This document shows positions 22,023 through 32,683 of a DNA stretch of 64,000 bases, piece by piece. The translations under genes and the position numbers were made by a program. This stretch comes from Fennellomyces sp. T-0311 (lineage: Eukaryota; Mucoromycota; Mucoromycetes; Mucorales; Lichtheimiaceae): NCBI GenBank assembly GCA_025266875.1, contig JALLLT010000054.1, positions 1 through 64,000 on the forward strand, given 5' to 3'. The notes under the pieces are model-generated. The model was not told the origin of the DNA, searched no databases, and was given only the letters and a program-made list of their open reading frames with translations. The first letter of the stretch is position 1. Each line of letters opens with the position of its first letter.

Positions 22023-24257
22023 GCCACTTTTTTTTTGGTCCGCCTGTGTGGAGTGAGAAAAAAAAAGAGAATGCTTTCGCCAAATCCAGAATAACTGGCT
22101 TTTATGTCTGCAACGTGCCTCAATCTCAGCAATGTGTCCCAGACTTGGAAATGACAAAAGAGGACAGCCAAGGTACCTCAGTAACTTGCAATTAGGCGCT
22201 CCATTGTGTCCTCAACCCGAGTCGTTACAACTGCTTGCTCTCTGAAAAAGGTCCCCGGCCCAAGCCTAAAACATATCCAACTAAGCTTTTAACTGTGGCA
22301 GGTTCCGACGATATGCGTGAACCAAAAGTTACTATTGAAGAGAAACACAAGGGATATGATGAATCATTTTATAAGCATACTTATATATTAGCATGAGAAT
22401 GTCGCTTTCTCGCAAAATACCAATGCGTTCGACGACTCCTCGCTGATCTGCAAGTGTTTTCAGTGCAATGTCGTCTACCGTAGACGATATGGCGTTTAAG
22501 TATGCTGTAGGGATCTACGCTGTACAAAGGAACAAAAAAATAGACCACAGCTATATTGCCTGGCTATAAGTTCTCAGGAACCAGTAATACCTATATGCAC
22601 ACGGCGATTGCGGGGCGTATCCCATAATATTTACCAATTTTGCAACGGTTGCTATGGGGTTGAGTATTAGATATAGTATCTCGAGCGTCATTATATGTAG
22701 ACTACTGTACTAGAGGGGCTTTCAAGCAATCCGTTACGCATTTCCATATTCTTGAGTGAGGCGAACGACTACCATTCGAACGACCGGATATGTATGATCA
22801 CGATGTACGAAGGAGTAAAAGTTGTGGTTATCGATATGATCCTTGTGATGCTGCTGTGGTACGGGAAATTCAGTATGGATGTGTCTCTCTACGTACGTAC
22901 GTCGGCTATCACTGCTATGCTGAAGTGCCATCACGAAATGACATCGCCCAGCTCATTACGCTTGCTTCTCTTCGGTTTGAACACCGTTTATCATTTACAG
23001 CCCTTTCGTCGGTCGTCTTTGAAGACCGGATGTGTGGCATATAAGGCTTTGTTATTTTCACGGTTACCACAGGCCAACAAACACGCCTTGCTACTAAAAA
23101 ATGACTTTTAAGAAAAGAGTCAATTCTCCAAAAAGGGAACATCAGAAAGAGGGCAAATACTTGCCGTCTTGACATGAGTGTGTCGCACATGAACAGCTAT
23201 GAAGAGATACCTTTTCTAGCGTCTAGAAGATTCTTTGCACGTAGAGAGGAATCGGTAAAGGAGATGTCGACTAGCTGGAAATATCGCCTAGATTACAGGG
23301 AGTTGTTGCCATTTTGCATGAATATGTGTATCCGCAAACAAATGATCGAACACAGGCACCCCGATTTTAGTGTTTATATGTTAGGTAGGCTCCATGTGAG
23401 AAATTGAAGAATGTGGATTCTGCGTGTACGTTATCCGCTTTCAGATCATTGCGCCTGAACTCCCGGTAAGCCTTTCCAATTCCAATAATGGATATATATT
23501 CTATTGTGGATAGCTTGTGCGTGATTCTGTACGCAAGGGTAACTGAATGCTCCATAGCGCAGATCTTTCCACGGATTGGCGATAAAAAGCATGCCTTCGC
23601 GACAGATCCACAATGGAGTCCAGCCCAAGGCTGTAGGACATAGGAGTTGGCACTGTGTGCGGTATTCAAACATACCATAGCTTCTCAAACCATCGTTGCC
23701 GCTAAGCTGATGATGTTGGCTGTGCGGATCGTCTGTTCAGGGTCTCGACGGGCACTTCTTTTCCATTAACCATCATTGCATCGTACTCAGAGATGTCTTG
23801 CGATGTTATCATGCATAAATAGTGAAGCACATTATTCGTCGTGTACACTATGCTCACTTCAACGTTCACACGAATGACACAAACTCTTGCTGTTCTGTTG
23901 GTAGCTTCGGCTATCCGACCGAAAGCTATTCAGATACGCACTCGGTCAACCTTCTCATCTCCAATGTTCCTCCTGTAGTAGGGGACCGCGGGTCCTCCAT
24001 CTGTGACCTATCAGCCCGTGTCCTCCGCGTCGCTCACTATGATTTGTTGTGTATTTAACGGATTCTTGGCGGTGAATCAGATGGCAATGACGGTAAATCA
24101 GTAAAAGAAAAGCCAGATTGACTATGTGGAAACGAAGTAGTGGGCGGAAAGCTGGAAAGGATCGTTGTGTAAAGTGCAGTAGAATGTACGTCACACACCA
24201 GCGAAGCATTTTAAACGGACGCTTTTTTTTCAACTACTGCGTTTTCGTGTGAGGCTG
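22023..24257. other. Gene-poor region with a few unexplained open frames
   Basis: About 2.2 kb between the divergent arrestin and PAN2 starts. Open frames of 77-119 codons occur on both strands between 22734 and 23690. The plus-strand frame at 22790-23044 (containing RYDPCDAAVVREIQYG) and the minus-strand frame at 23688-23446 (containing NPWKDLRYGAFSYP) read like protein, but I recognise no family and see no convincing splice joins. They may be relic exons. The last 200 bp should contain the PAN2 promoter. Confidence 0.35.
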
Positions 24258-27200
24258 ATGGAGAGTAGTTGGACGCAAGTGCAGAGTATCTGCGATCACA
24301 ACATAGACAAGGTTTCGCCCGTCTCAGCATTGAGCTGGGATCCTTATTTCGAATTACTGTGGGTTGGCAACGATGCAGTAAGTTTCTCTGCGCCCGACCA
24401 TGCTCGCGTTATCTCGTTTTAAATGGGGAAATAAAACAGGGCCGTGTTACGTCTTATTACGGTGACGGGTTGCAACGCTACACTTCATTTAAGGCGCATA
24501 AGAATGAACAGGTTCGCCAGATCCGTTTGACGGACCGAGGCGTTATCACTCTGAGTTCGACCAGCATACAAATGCGAGATCGTCGTGGACTTGTGCGGTG
24601 CAACGTTAGGTATATTCTACCAGCAGAACCTTGTGAAAAAAAAAACGAAACGAGAACGAGAGTGCTAAGGAAAACAAAATGCTACGATTCTTTTATTCAG
24701 CAATGAGAATACCAAAGATTTGCACTCCATGGTGTTTGATACTCCCACCAACACCAATGAGCTTATGGTGGCAGGCCAACAAGAGGACATGCTCGTGATC
24801 AATTTGGCTCGCGGGGCTGTGACAAAAACAATACCAGGAGTCTCCAACATTGTTGTCATGCGCAACACCGCTCGTGCAGTTTGTTGTGGCTCGTTGCTAG
24901 GTGAAGTAACAATGCGTGATCCCCGGACCATGCGGGTCGAGCAACGGCTGCAAGCCCATACTGCCACCTTATCCGATCTCGACGTATCTGGAAATCTTTT
25001 GGTCACTTGCGGATTCTCGCAGAGGTTAGGTTACACGGGAGGCAAGGAGAGCGCACGTCGTTAATGCAAGTCGTCTTTCTTTTTTCAGGCAAAACTCATT
25101 GCTGATCGATCCGCTGGTGAAAGTATATGACGTGCGAATGTTGATGCGGTCTCTGGCACCTATACCGTTCTCCAGTGGACCCATGTTTGTCAAAATGCAC
25201 CCAACGCTGAGCACAACCTGCCTTGTTGCATCGCAGACCGGCCAGTTCCAGATGTGTGATGTTTCCAGCCTTACAATGGGATCGTATGCTCCTCCAGCCC
25301 AATTTTTCCAGATCCAAAGTTCAAATTATATTACTGCTATGGATATATCGAGCTCAGCACAGACATTGGCGTTCGGTGACGGGGCAAGTTTCGTGTATCA
25401 ATTTACGGATCGAGAGGTGTTTGACGTGAATCCTTATTCCATGCCATTAACAACCCCGGATGTGGTTGAGGTCCCAGAAGTGCCAATGAACGAGGACAGG
25501 TAACGTGGGATTCAGGTGGATTATTCTTTGCTCATGGGAAAGCGTAGCCCATTGTCATCCGTAGGCCTTCCATACTACACAGAGCCTCTTTTGTCCAATT
25601 GGCCACCGTATCCATCGGTATTCGACGCAGATTGTCCTCCTCCGCATATCGACGAGGAATTAGTAAAGAATATGAAAACAATGGACTTTGTTGGATATAT
25701 ACCGAATCCAGGTATCCGCCGAAACCAGGCTCCTCGCAAAAAGAAGCCTTTACGTAGCAAGCGCAATGGTCCCAAATTCAGATCAGAGCAAGAACGCGAG
25801 CTGATGTTATCTAAAAGTATCATGCTTGATGAACAAGAGGCACAGGTAATACTGAAGCAAGCAGATCCATCAGGACAAATGCTAATGTAACAATGTTAGC
25901 AACGCTTGGAACACCGGTCGTCGTCTGTATCTGAACTTGGAATACCGGACCCCTTGGCCCTGAACATGCCGAGCTACTATCGACGGGTAGAAATCCAATA
26001 CAGCAAGTTTGGTGTGGAGGATTTCGATTTCGAATATTACAACCGGACACGCTACGGTGGATTGGAGACACACATCCGTAATTCGTTCTGCAACTCTCTA
26101 CTGCAGGTGCTATTTTTCACAGGCCCATTGCGAAGAGTTGCTACCTCACATATCAAGTCGCTATGCCCTCATCGCAAGTGCTTCTTGTGCGAACTGGGAT
26201 TTCTGTTCCGGATGCTGGAAGTGTCCAACGGCCAAAATTGCCAAGCAACCAACTTCTGCCGTACGCTTACCATGAGTTCCAAAGCCGGAGCGCTTAGCTT
26301 GTTTGAGCCAGATATCCCCAACCCGAACTTCTCATATTCAGTCTTGATCCAAAACTTTGCGCGGTTTTTGATGGAAGAACTGCACAGCGAAGCGTTCCAG
26401 CAAGAAAACAACAATCCAATTATCTCGAAACTGTTGAATTCGCCTGCACCGTCGACAATCCAGCAACTTTTCGGTGTCCAGACTCTCTATACCGTTGAAT
26501 GTACCTCGTGTGAGCAAGTCGTCAAGCGCACAACGTTCCCATTTGTCATTGACATGATATACCCCAGATCGGTGGGTATACAGAGCAGTTCGAACGATTG
26601 AGCGTGTCTGACAGTCAATGGATAGGAACAGAAAACCCGCAAGCGCACGTTCACGCATCTTTTGAAAGGAAGCTTGTGTCGTGAAAGCAAAACAAAAGCA
26701 TGGTGCTCAACATGTCGTCGTTATCGACCCTTGACAACCAAGAGAACTGTGCTTTCTCTACCAAATGCATTGTTCATCAATGCTGGCGTAGCATATGCTG
26801 AAGATGAAGCTTTGTGGCGACAGAATGGACCTGGTACGCCGCGAAATAACAATAAGCAAGAGGGTGATGTAGTTGAGCCTCCAAAAGTAAATCCTTGGGT
26901 GCCTGAAAGGTATGTTTTTTTTGCATGTCAGGGAATTATAGACATTCACACAGTATTTAGGTTCGGTATCCATATCAACGGCTCAGAGGTTGTGATCAAA
27001 CCACTGTTGCCAGGAAACGAAATACCTGAGGAGTTTACAAAATCGTCCAGGACGTCGGCAATCTATGAGCTTTCGGTAGGAATTTACTTTCTAGGAGTGG
27101 TTGGTTGTTGAACTGCATCGATTCGCAGGCTTCAATAGTGGAGATTCGGGCCGAGGATGAAGATCCACACTTGGTAGCGCAAGTCAGAATTCCCAAGGAT

Positions 27201-28379
27201 GAGTTGGAAGAAACCGCGTCATCGCAATGGTATCTGTTCAACGATTTCTTGGTCCGAAATATTCGCGAAGAGGAAGTATTATCATTCAAGGGCAAGTGGA
27301 AGGTAATAGTTGAAGTCGGCCAGAGTGAGATGGTGCTGATGCTTCGCGTAGAACCCTGCCATGCTGCAATACAAGCGAATCGATTCAGACGAACAGCTGG
27401 ACTTGGGCGTGTTGCAGGATAAAGTCGACTGCTCTATCCTTTTCCAAGATACAACGGTTGCAAGGTAATCATCTGCTTTCATTGATTTGTGAGAGTCATG
27501 CTGACAAGGCCGAAAAAACAAAGCCAACCAGCAGTCGATCCTAAATACCAAGTACTGGCAGCCGATGAAATGCCCAAGAAGGGAACGCTTGTGGCCCTGG
27601 ATACTGAATTTGTAGCACTGAAGCGCGAAGTGACAGAGATCAGAAGCGACGGCACCAAGTCATTAATACGACCGAGCACACTGTGTCTGGCACGTCTAAG
27701 TATCATCCGGGGTGAAGGTGAAAAGGAAGGGATTCCATTTATCGACGACTATATCGAGATTACGGAGTCCGTCGAGGACTATTTGACAGAGTTCAGCGGC
27801 ATCACGGCGCTGGACGTCAATCCAGTGACTACGGCACACACGCTTGTCGAACACAAACTTGCGTATGCCAAGCTTCGGCTTCTGGTTGACCTTGGCTGCG
27901 TGTTCATCGGGCACGGGCTCGTCAAGGATTTCAGAACGATCAGTAAGCGAAATTTCCAGATCGCTAGACTCAGGAAACGTAAACACTTAAACGCGCAATT
28001 CTAGACCTTTTGGTGCCACCTGAGCAAATCATCGACACGGTGGACATATACCACATCCGAGACAGGCAGCGAAAGATATCACTGCGCTTCCTGGCATGGC
28101 ATCTGCTGGATCGAGAAATCCAGTCTGAGGGACACGATAGCATAGAGGACGCTGAGACGGTAAGCTTTATGGGAGTACCCGTGTTTTTTAATTTCTAATG
28201 TGGCGTTGCATGAAATATAGGCGCTGGTGTTGTACAAAAAGTATTTGGAGTATCAGAAAACCGGCGAGTTTGGCAAAGTACTCGAGGGCGTATATGAAGC
28301 AGGCCGGCGATCCAATTGGTTAAAGAAGCCACCACGCGAGAACTTGGCTCGACCTTTTGTTGCATCCCCTCGACCCTAA
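24258..28379 (+). CDS. PAN2: PAN2, catalytic subunit of the PAN2-PAN3 poly(A) nuclease
   Basis: Cytoplasmic deadenylase that trims mRNA poly(A) tails. Exons: 24258-24377, 24440-24609, 24701-25024, 25089 to 25845 (with a probable internal intron near 25449-25514), 25900-26571, 26626-26909, 26961-27075, 27129-27302, 27352-27464, 27494-27942, 28005-28159, 28221-28379; about 1146 aa. WD40 propeller (SWDPYFELLWVGN, VKVYDVRMLMRSLAPIPF), the linker TPLSSVGLPYY-like segment, a UCH-like domain (RNSFCNSLLQVLFFTGPLR) and a C-terminal RNase-T-type DEDD exonuclease: VALDTEF, FIGHGLVKDFR, HDSIEDAE. A TAA at 25501-25503 lies in the common frame of both halves of the fourth block. A 45- or 51-nt intron with donor GTCCCA or GTTGAG and acceptor TTCAG at 25510-25514 would remove it. 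Confidence 0.88.
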
Positions 28380-28394
28380 TCCCACACACACACT

Positions 28395-28645
28395 TCAAGA
28401 AGCCGCAGTGGCTTTTGCTTCCTTTTGCTTGCGCAATTCCTTAATCACCTCCTACATTTTCATCGTAAATAAAAAAAAAGAGACAATAACAAGCCAAAAA
28501 AACGTCGTGTTACCGCCAAGGCTTCTGGATTAACGCCGCGTTCGCACATGGACACGCACAAGGCCAATGTGTCGCGATCTAAGCCTGTGTCTAGCATGGT
28601 TGCCATGTCGAGCAGAACTAGATGTACAGTTGGTTTATTTGCCAT
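28395..28645 (-). CDS. MZT1: Mitotic-spindle organizing protein 1 (MOZART1)
   Basis: A 62-aa gamma-tubulin-ring-complex recruiting factor acting at microtubule-organizing centres. Exons 28645-28514 and 28451-28395. The sequence has the full small-protein signature: LDMATMLDTGLDRDTLALCV, CERGVNPEALA and, in exon 2, EVIKELRKQKEAK. Length fits the family (55-85 aa). The phase-0 intron falls exactly after GVNPEALA. The stop codon lies only 15 bp from the PAN2 stop, so the two 3' untranslated regions must overlap as antisense. It is easily missed by automatic annotation because of its size. Confidence 0.88.
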
Positions 28646-29103
28646 GACAACGGTGACTGAAAGGGAGGTTCTACTTGCTGTCGAGGGTCTCCTTGACATT
28701 GGAGGATCGGGTGGCACTGTCCATTGTCAGGGAAGAAGCGGTGAAAAAGGAAAAGCGGGAAGGGAATTTAAGTCAAGCATACTATCGACTGGTGGGGTTT
28801 CTTCCAACACGACGATCCTGAAATATGACTACTTGCTCTAGCACGGCCATGTTTGCCAGGCAGGGAGGAGTCCGGCCTGGCGCGTGCACGGCGTGCATTG
28901 CTTGTTCGTCCCTCGGCCATTCGCCATCTTGATTGGGAACAGAAAAAGAGAGAGAGAAAAGCGCAAATTTTTTTGTTTCTTCCGTTCCAGTCTCCTTCTG
29001 CCCTCCTTCAAGTTCAATCTTTAAACCCAACTTCTTCTTGGCTTTTCCCTTTTCTTTCTCTTCCTTCTTCTCCTTTTTGTCCACGCCCCCTGCCCTGCCC
29101 ACC
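28646..29103. promoter_or_regulatory. Divergent promoter between MZT1 and the FYR-domain gene
   Basis: The head-to-head spacer is about 460 bp, with a long pyrimidine tract (TTCTTCTTGGCTTTTCCCTT and onward, 29025-29080) before the plus-strand start. No sharp TATA box is visible. Bidirectional promoter function is inferred from layout. Confidence 0.4.
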
Positions 29104-30485
29104 ATGTCGTCGCCGCCACTGTCCTCCGGCTTCTCTGAGGAAAAGTACAAGAAATTGAAGCGGAAGCTGCGAGAAATTATGGAGGTGTGTGTGGCTGGAA
29201 CGCGCGTATGGATTGGTATTGATGATTAAAGCAAGATGAATGAATCCATGACCAAAGAGTACATGCGCGCCAAGAAGAAGATCCAGACATTGACGTTTGA
29301 GCGAAAGTAAGGACAACGGCAACAAAAACTGCGCTGTGCTCAATTATCTGTACAAAAAAAGTCTCCTGCTGGACAATATTGCGCGGATGGAAGGCCATTC
29401 GTCCGACGATAACAGCAGTGACGTACCCAGCGATTTGTCAGAAACGGAAAGCGATCTTGAAGAAGGTGAGAAAAAATGGTCCACCACAGCGCAACCGCCT
29501 TTTCTCGCGGACTTTTTTCAGACCGTTTTCTTTCCTTTCAGGCACAGCGCTATCTCATAAACGAATATTATCCGAAAGCCCAACCCACAACCGCGACCTC
29601 GCCACCGTCGCCTCAGCGCCCCCGAAACGCTCCAAATTATCGCGCATTGCCGTCAAGACGCGCCGAGTACAGCCCATCGAGCGGGACGAGCAAGGCCTGC
29701 CGCGTCTGCCACAGCAAATTGGCGTGTTGACTGTTCTAGATCTGGGCAAAATCGTCAGCGATCGTGATACGTTTCATAATGAACGGTATATTTTTCCCGT
29801 TGGCTACACCGTCAGCAGGTTAGTAAGCCAGATACACACACGCACTCTCGCTCTCTTTTTTTTTGTTAAACTTTCCATAAACAGGACGTATCCGAGCATG
29901 AAAGACCCAAACAGCAACACAGTCATTACATCCACCATCCTAGACGGCGGCGACGGCCCACGATTCCACGTTGTCGCAGCAGATATGCCAGACCAACCCA
30001 TCATCGCCAATTCCGCCACAGGTGCCTGGACAGTCGTCGTACGCCGATCAAACGAAATTCGACACCGCGAACACTCCAATTCCGCCAGTGGACCCGATTA
30101 TTACGGATTCAAACACCCAACCATCGCTAAACTGATTCAAGATTTGCCTGGCACTGAGAATTTACGGCATTACGTATGGCAGAACTTTGAGGAAATGGAA
30201 CCACGTGCGGCAAAGGGGGTCATGGCTGCGGCTGAAAAGAAGCGCGGGAATTTGGAACAGATGGGGAATGCGAACAGACGCGCTCCACGAATTGACGGCG
30301 AGGATGGTGTGGTGCAAGAGGATGTTGTCGTGGACGCTGCAGCTGTTGTCAAGGATCCTGTGGTACCTATGGCAACTGCAGCCACAACTGCACCTGGCGC
30401 TGGGATGCGCATGCAAGATCTGTTATCGAGCACGCACGAGGATGACGAGGAGGTTGATCAATTGGGTAACAGCGAAGGCGAGTAA
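29104..30485 (+). CDS. FYRN/FYRC-domain nuclear protein (TBRG1-like)
   Basis: A nuclear protein with the F/Y-rich N- and C-terminal modules found in TBRG1/NIAM and in MLL-type chromatin factors. Exons 29104-29184, 29236-29306, 29362-29465, 29542-29818, 29885-30485 (377 aa). It starts with a basic coiled segment (EEKYKKLKRKLREIMEMNESMTK), then an acidic S/D stretch (SSDVPSDLSETESDLEEG). FYRN core: RRVQPIERDEQGLPRLPQQIGVLTVLDLGKIV, with HNERYIFPVGYTVSRTYPSM. FYRC part: GPRFHVVAADMPDQP, PDYYGFKHPTIAKLIQDLPG. The C-terminus is acidic. The FYR pair is read with confidence; the exact complex in fungi is not known to me. Confidence 0.82.
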
Positions 30486-30642
30486 CAAAGAGTTCCTACA
30501 TACATATATTATTTTCTGTCTCATTTCTACCTCCATTTGCATACAATACTATGATATTATATATATATATGTATATGTTAAAATATTTATATGTACCACT
30601 TGCGCCCATTGTACTATTTGTTTGTTTCTCTTCTCGTTCTTT

Positions 30643-32506
30643 CTAAACGTCAAAGAAAACTACTGCATTGTCATTACTAGTGATCAAACTCAGCTCGCCA
30701 TTGCCTCTTAGTCGCATTCCCTTTTTATCTGATGGCTCGTCCTTCTCGTATTCAATTGAATCTGTTGCATCGTGTATCTCAACGGTGTGGTGCTTGGATG
30801 TTTGGAGCAAAAAGCTTCCTTCGAATTCAGAAGTCTATGCACCACCACATGAGTCAGATGCCGCACACACATATATAATAAAGTGACTTACCATATGAAC
30901 CGTCACCGGCGAGTTGCTGGTGGTGAGCTGAGTATGGCCATTCTTGACGCCTTCGACTTGAATATCGATAGGGGCATTGGACGTCTTTGCAACAAGTGAA
31001 TCCTCCGCAGTCGCGTGATTCACTTCAATCCAGCCATTGGATGAGGTGATTGACGTTGTCGCCGATGCCACTGTATCGATGCGCACCTCCGCGTTGGATG
31101 TTTCCACATGGATGTTGTCGTCTGCCTTGATGCTGCTTGCTTGAATTGCACCATTCGCATTGATCAAGTCAACGTAATGTTTCGACAAAACATCCGCTAC
31201 GTGAAGCGCGCCGTTTGATGTTACGAGATGGACGGTATCGCGCGCCTCGACGCTATTGGACACATGAATGTCTGCGTTCTGTGTCTGCAATGTCAGACGC
31301 TTCCCTTCCCACATATTATCGAAATCGATGGGTGCGTTGGTCGTCTTGATATCTGTCAAGTCCATTGCGGTCAGTGGGTCCATGATTCGGACAGGCACAT
31401 TGTTGATCGTGAGTCGCAGTTGCTCGGCCTTTTCAGGCATCCAGATCTCCATGTCCACCTGAGTGCACTGCTGGCTTTCATTGGGCAGACGAATCGTCAG
31501 CTGGGCCTGGCGACCTGAATGCAGCTCGTAAGAGAGTTGGTCTACCAGCGACGGGGTGACATGGATCTTTGTCTGGATGGATCCTGCACCATTATCGGGC
31601 AAGGTATGTATGACAACCGAACCGGAATTCACATGGCCTTCGACGGATATCCAGACATCCTTCTCCACATCGATCTTTTCGGGCATGGCATCCCAGACCA
31701 CGCTCCCGTGACACGACAAATCCGGCGCTGGCGGTGTAAAACGGATTGTGTCGCTGTACTTGAGAACGACTAGCCATATAAGGATAGCCAGGAATAAGCA
31801 CTTGCACCACTTTTTGCAGCAGCCTGGATCCGGTTCATCGCTACCATCGTCGTCACTATGGCTGCGTAATGCTTGGCGAATCACTCGGGTTGCATTCGAT
31901 TCACCTTGACTGCTTCTTGGTCGGTATTCACGCTCTTGCTGCTGCTCTTGATCGCCGTCCCAGCCACGGGGTATATCTGCGTGGCATGAGCGTTATACTT
32001 TTATTCATGCAGGAAAAAAAAAGTAGAACACTTACGAGGGTTGGTCCAAGGTTTCTGTTGTGGCGGCTGCTGTTGCTGTTGCTGCTGGCGATGCTGTTGT
32101 GGTGGTGGTAACGTTGACGATGAAGGGTTCATGTAAGACCTGGAAGGATCTAGGAGACCAGGCTGCACGGTGACCGTTCCGTAGTCCGTGGAACTCGAAC
32201 TAGATCGAGGCGGTGGTGGCGAATACGGGGGAGGTGGCCCCGACGGCGTTGAAGGCGTTGACGGCGATGGGTCGTCTGGCTTGTGAATAACTCCTGTGTC
32301 ATATGCTTTGGACGCTAGGCGGCTGCCACTGCCACTGCTGCTGCCGCCGCCACCGCCTTGGTCATTGCTTCGCCCGCCATTGTTGTATTCTGTCAAGTAC
32401 TTGTCACCCTACTGCATTCTTTTTTTCTTCAGGACCTTCAATCCCGCACAATGGTACCTGAATGATTGTAGTATGCTTTCGGATTATGACCGTCGTAACC
32501 AGACAT
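30643..32506 (-). CDS. Single-pass membrane protein with PPxY tail and DUF4097-like repetitive beta domain
   Basis: Exons 32506-32458, 32389-32036, 31976-30892 and 30834-30643 give 559 aa. The cytosol-facing N-terminus is Gly/Ser- and Pro-rich with PPPPYSPPPP (a PPxY WW ligand) and a run of eight glutamines. A basic/Cys cluster (CCKKWCKC) precedes one membrane span (LFLAILIWLVVLKY, about residue 195). The outer/lumenal part is built of degenerate 18-22-residue strands repeating TSNG/TSNA/NANG motifs (TSNGALHV, NANGAIQA, SSNGWIEV, TSNAPIDI, TSNSPVTV), the parallel-beta pattern of DUF4097-like putative adhesins. Exon 1 encodes a short MSGYDGHNPKAYYNHS start. The function is not known; a wall or membrane sensor regulated by ubiquitin ligase binding is conceivable. 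Dinucleotide-rich TATATATA (30551-30570) lies between it and the convergent FYR gene. Confidence 0.78.
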
Positions 32507-32683
32507 TGCGGTTCAAAAGAAAAGAGAAAGAAAAGGGCGTTTGTTTATGTAGGAGCGAAGTGCAGAACCTTCTTTTTTTATTATTTAACCTTGGCAGCAT
32601 GACCTTGGCAGGGTTACACGGCCCCTCCCTGTTGGCAGGAGTGTGTCTATCATTAATGGTATTCCCATTCATTAAAAGCATCT

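Noticed and set aside
25500..25515. A 16-nt intron (GTAACG...TTCAG) in PAN2
   Set aside because: Too short for spliceosomal removal and not a multiple of three, so it would break the frame shared by both sides.
30162..30433. 84-87-codon minus-strand frames
   Set aside because: Lie entirely opposite the C-terminal exon of the FYR-domain gene and consist of Ser/Thr/Ala-rich shadow translation.
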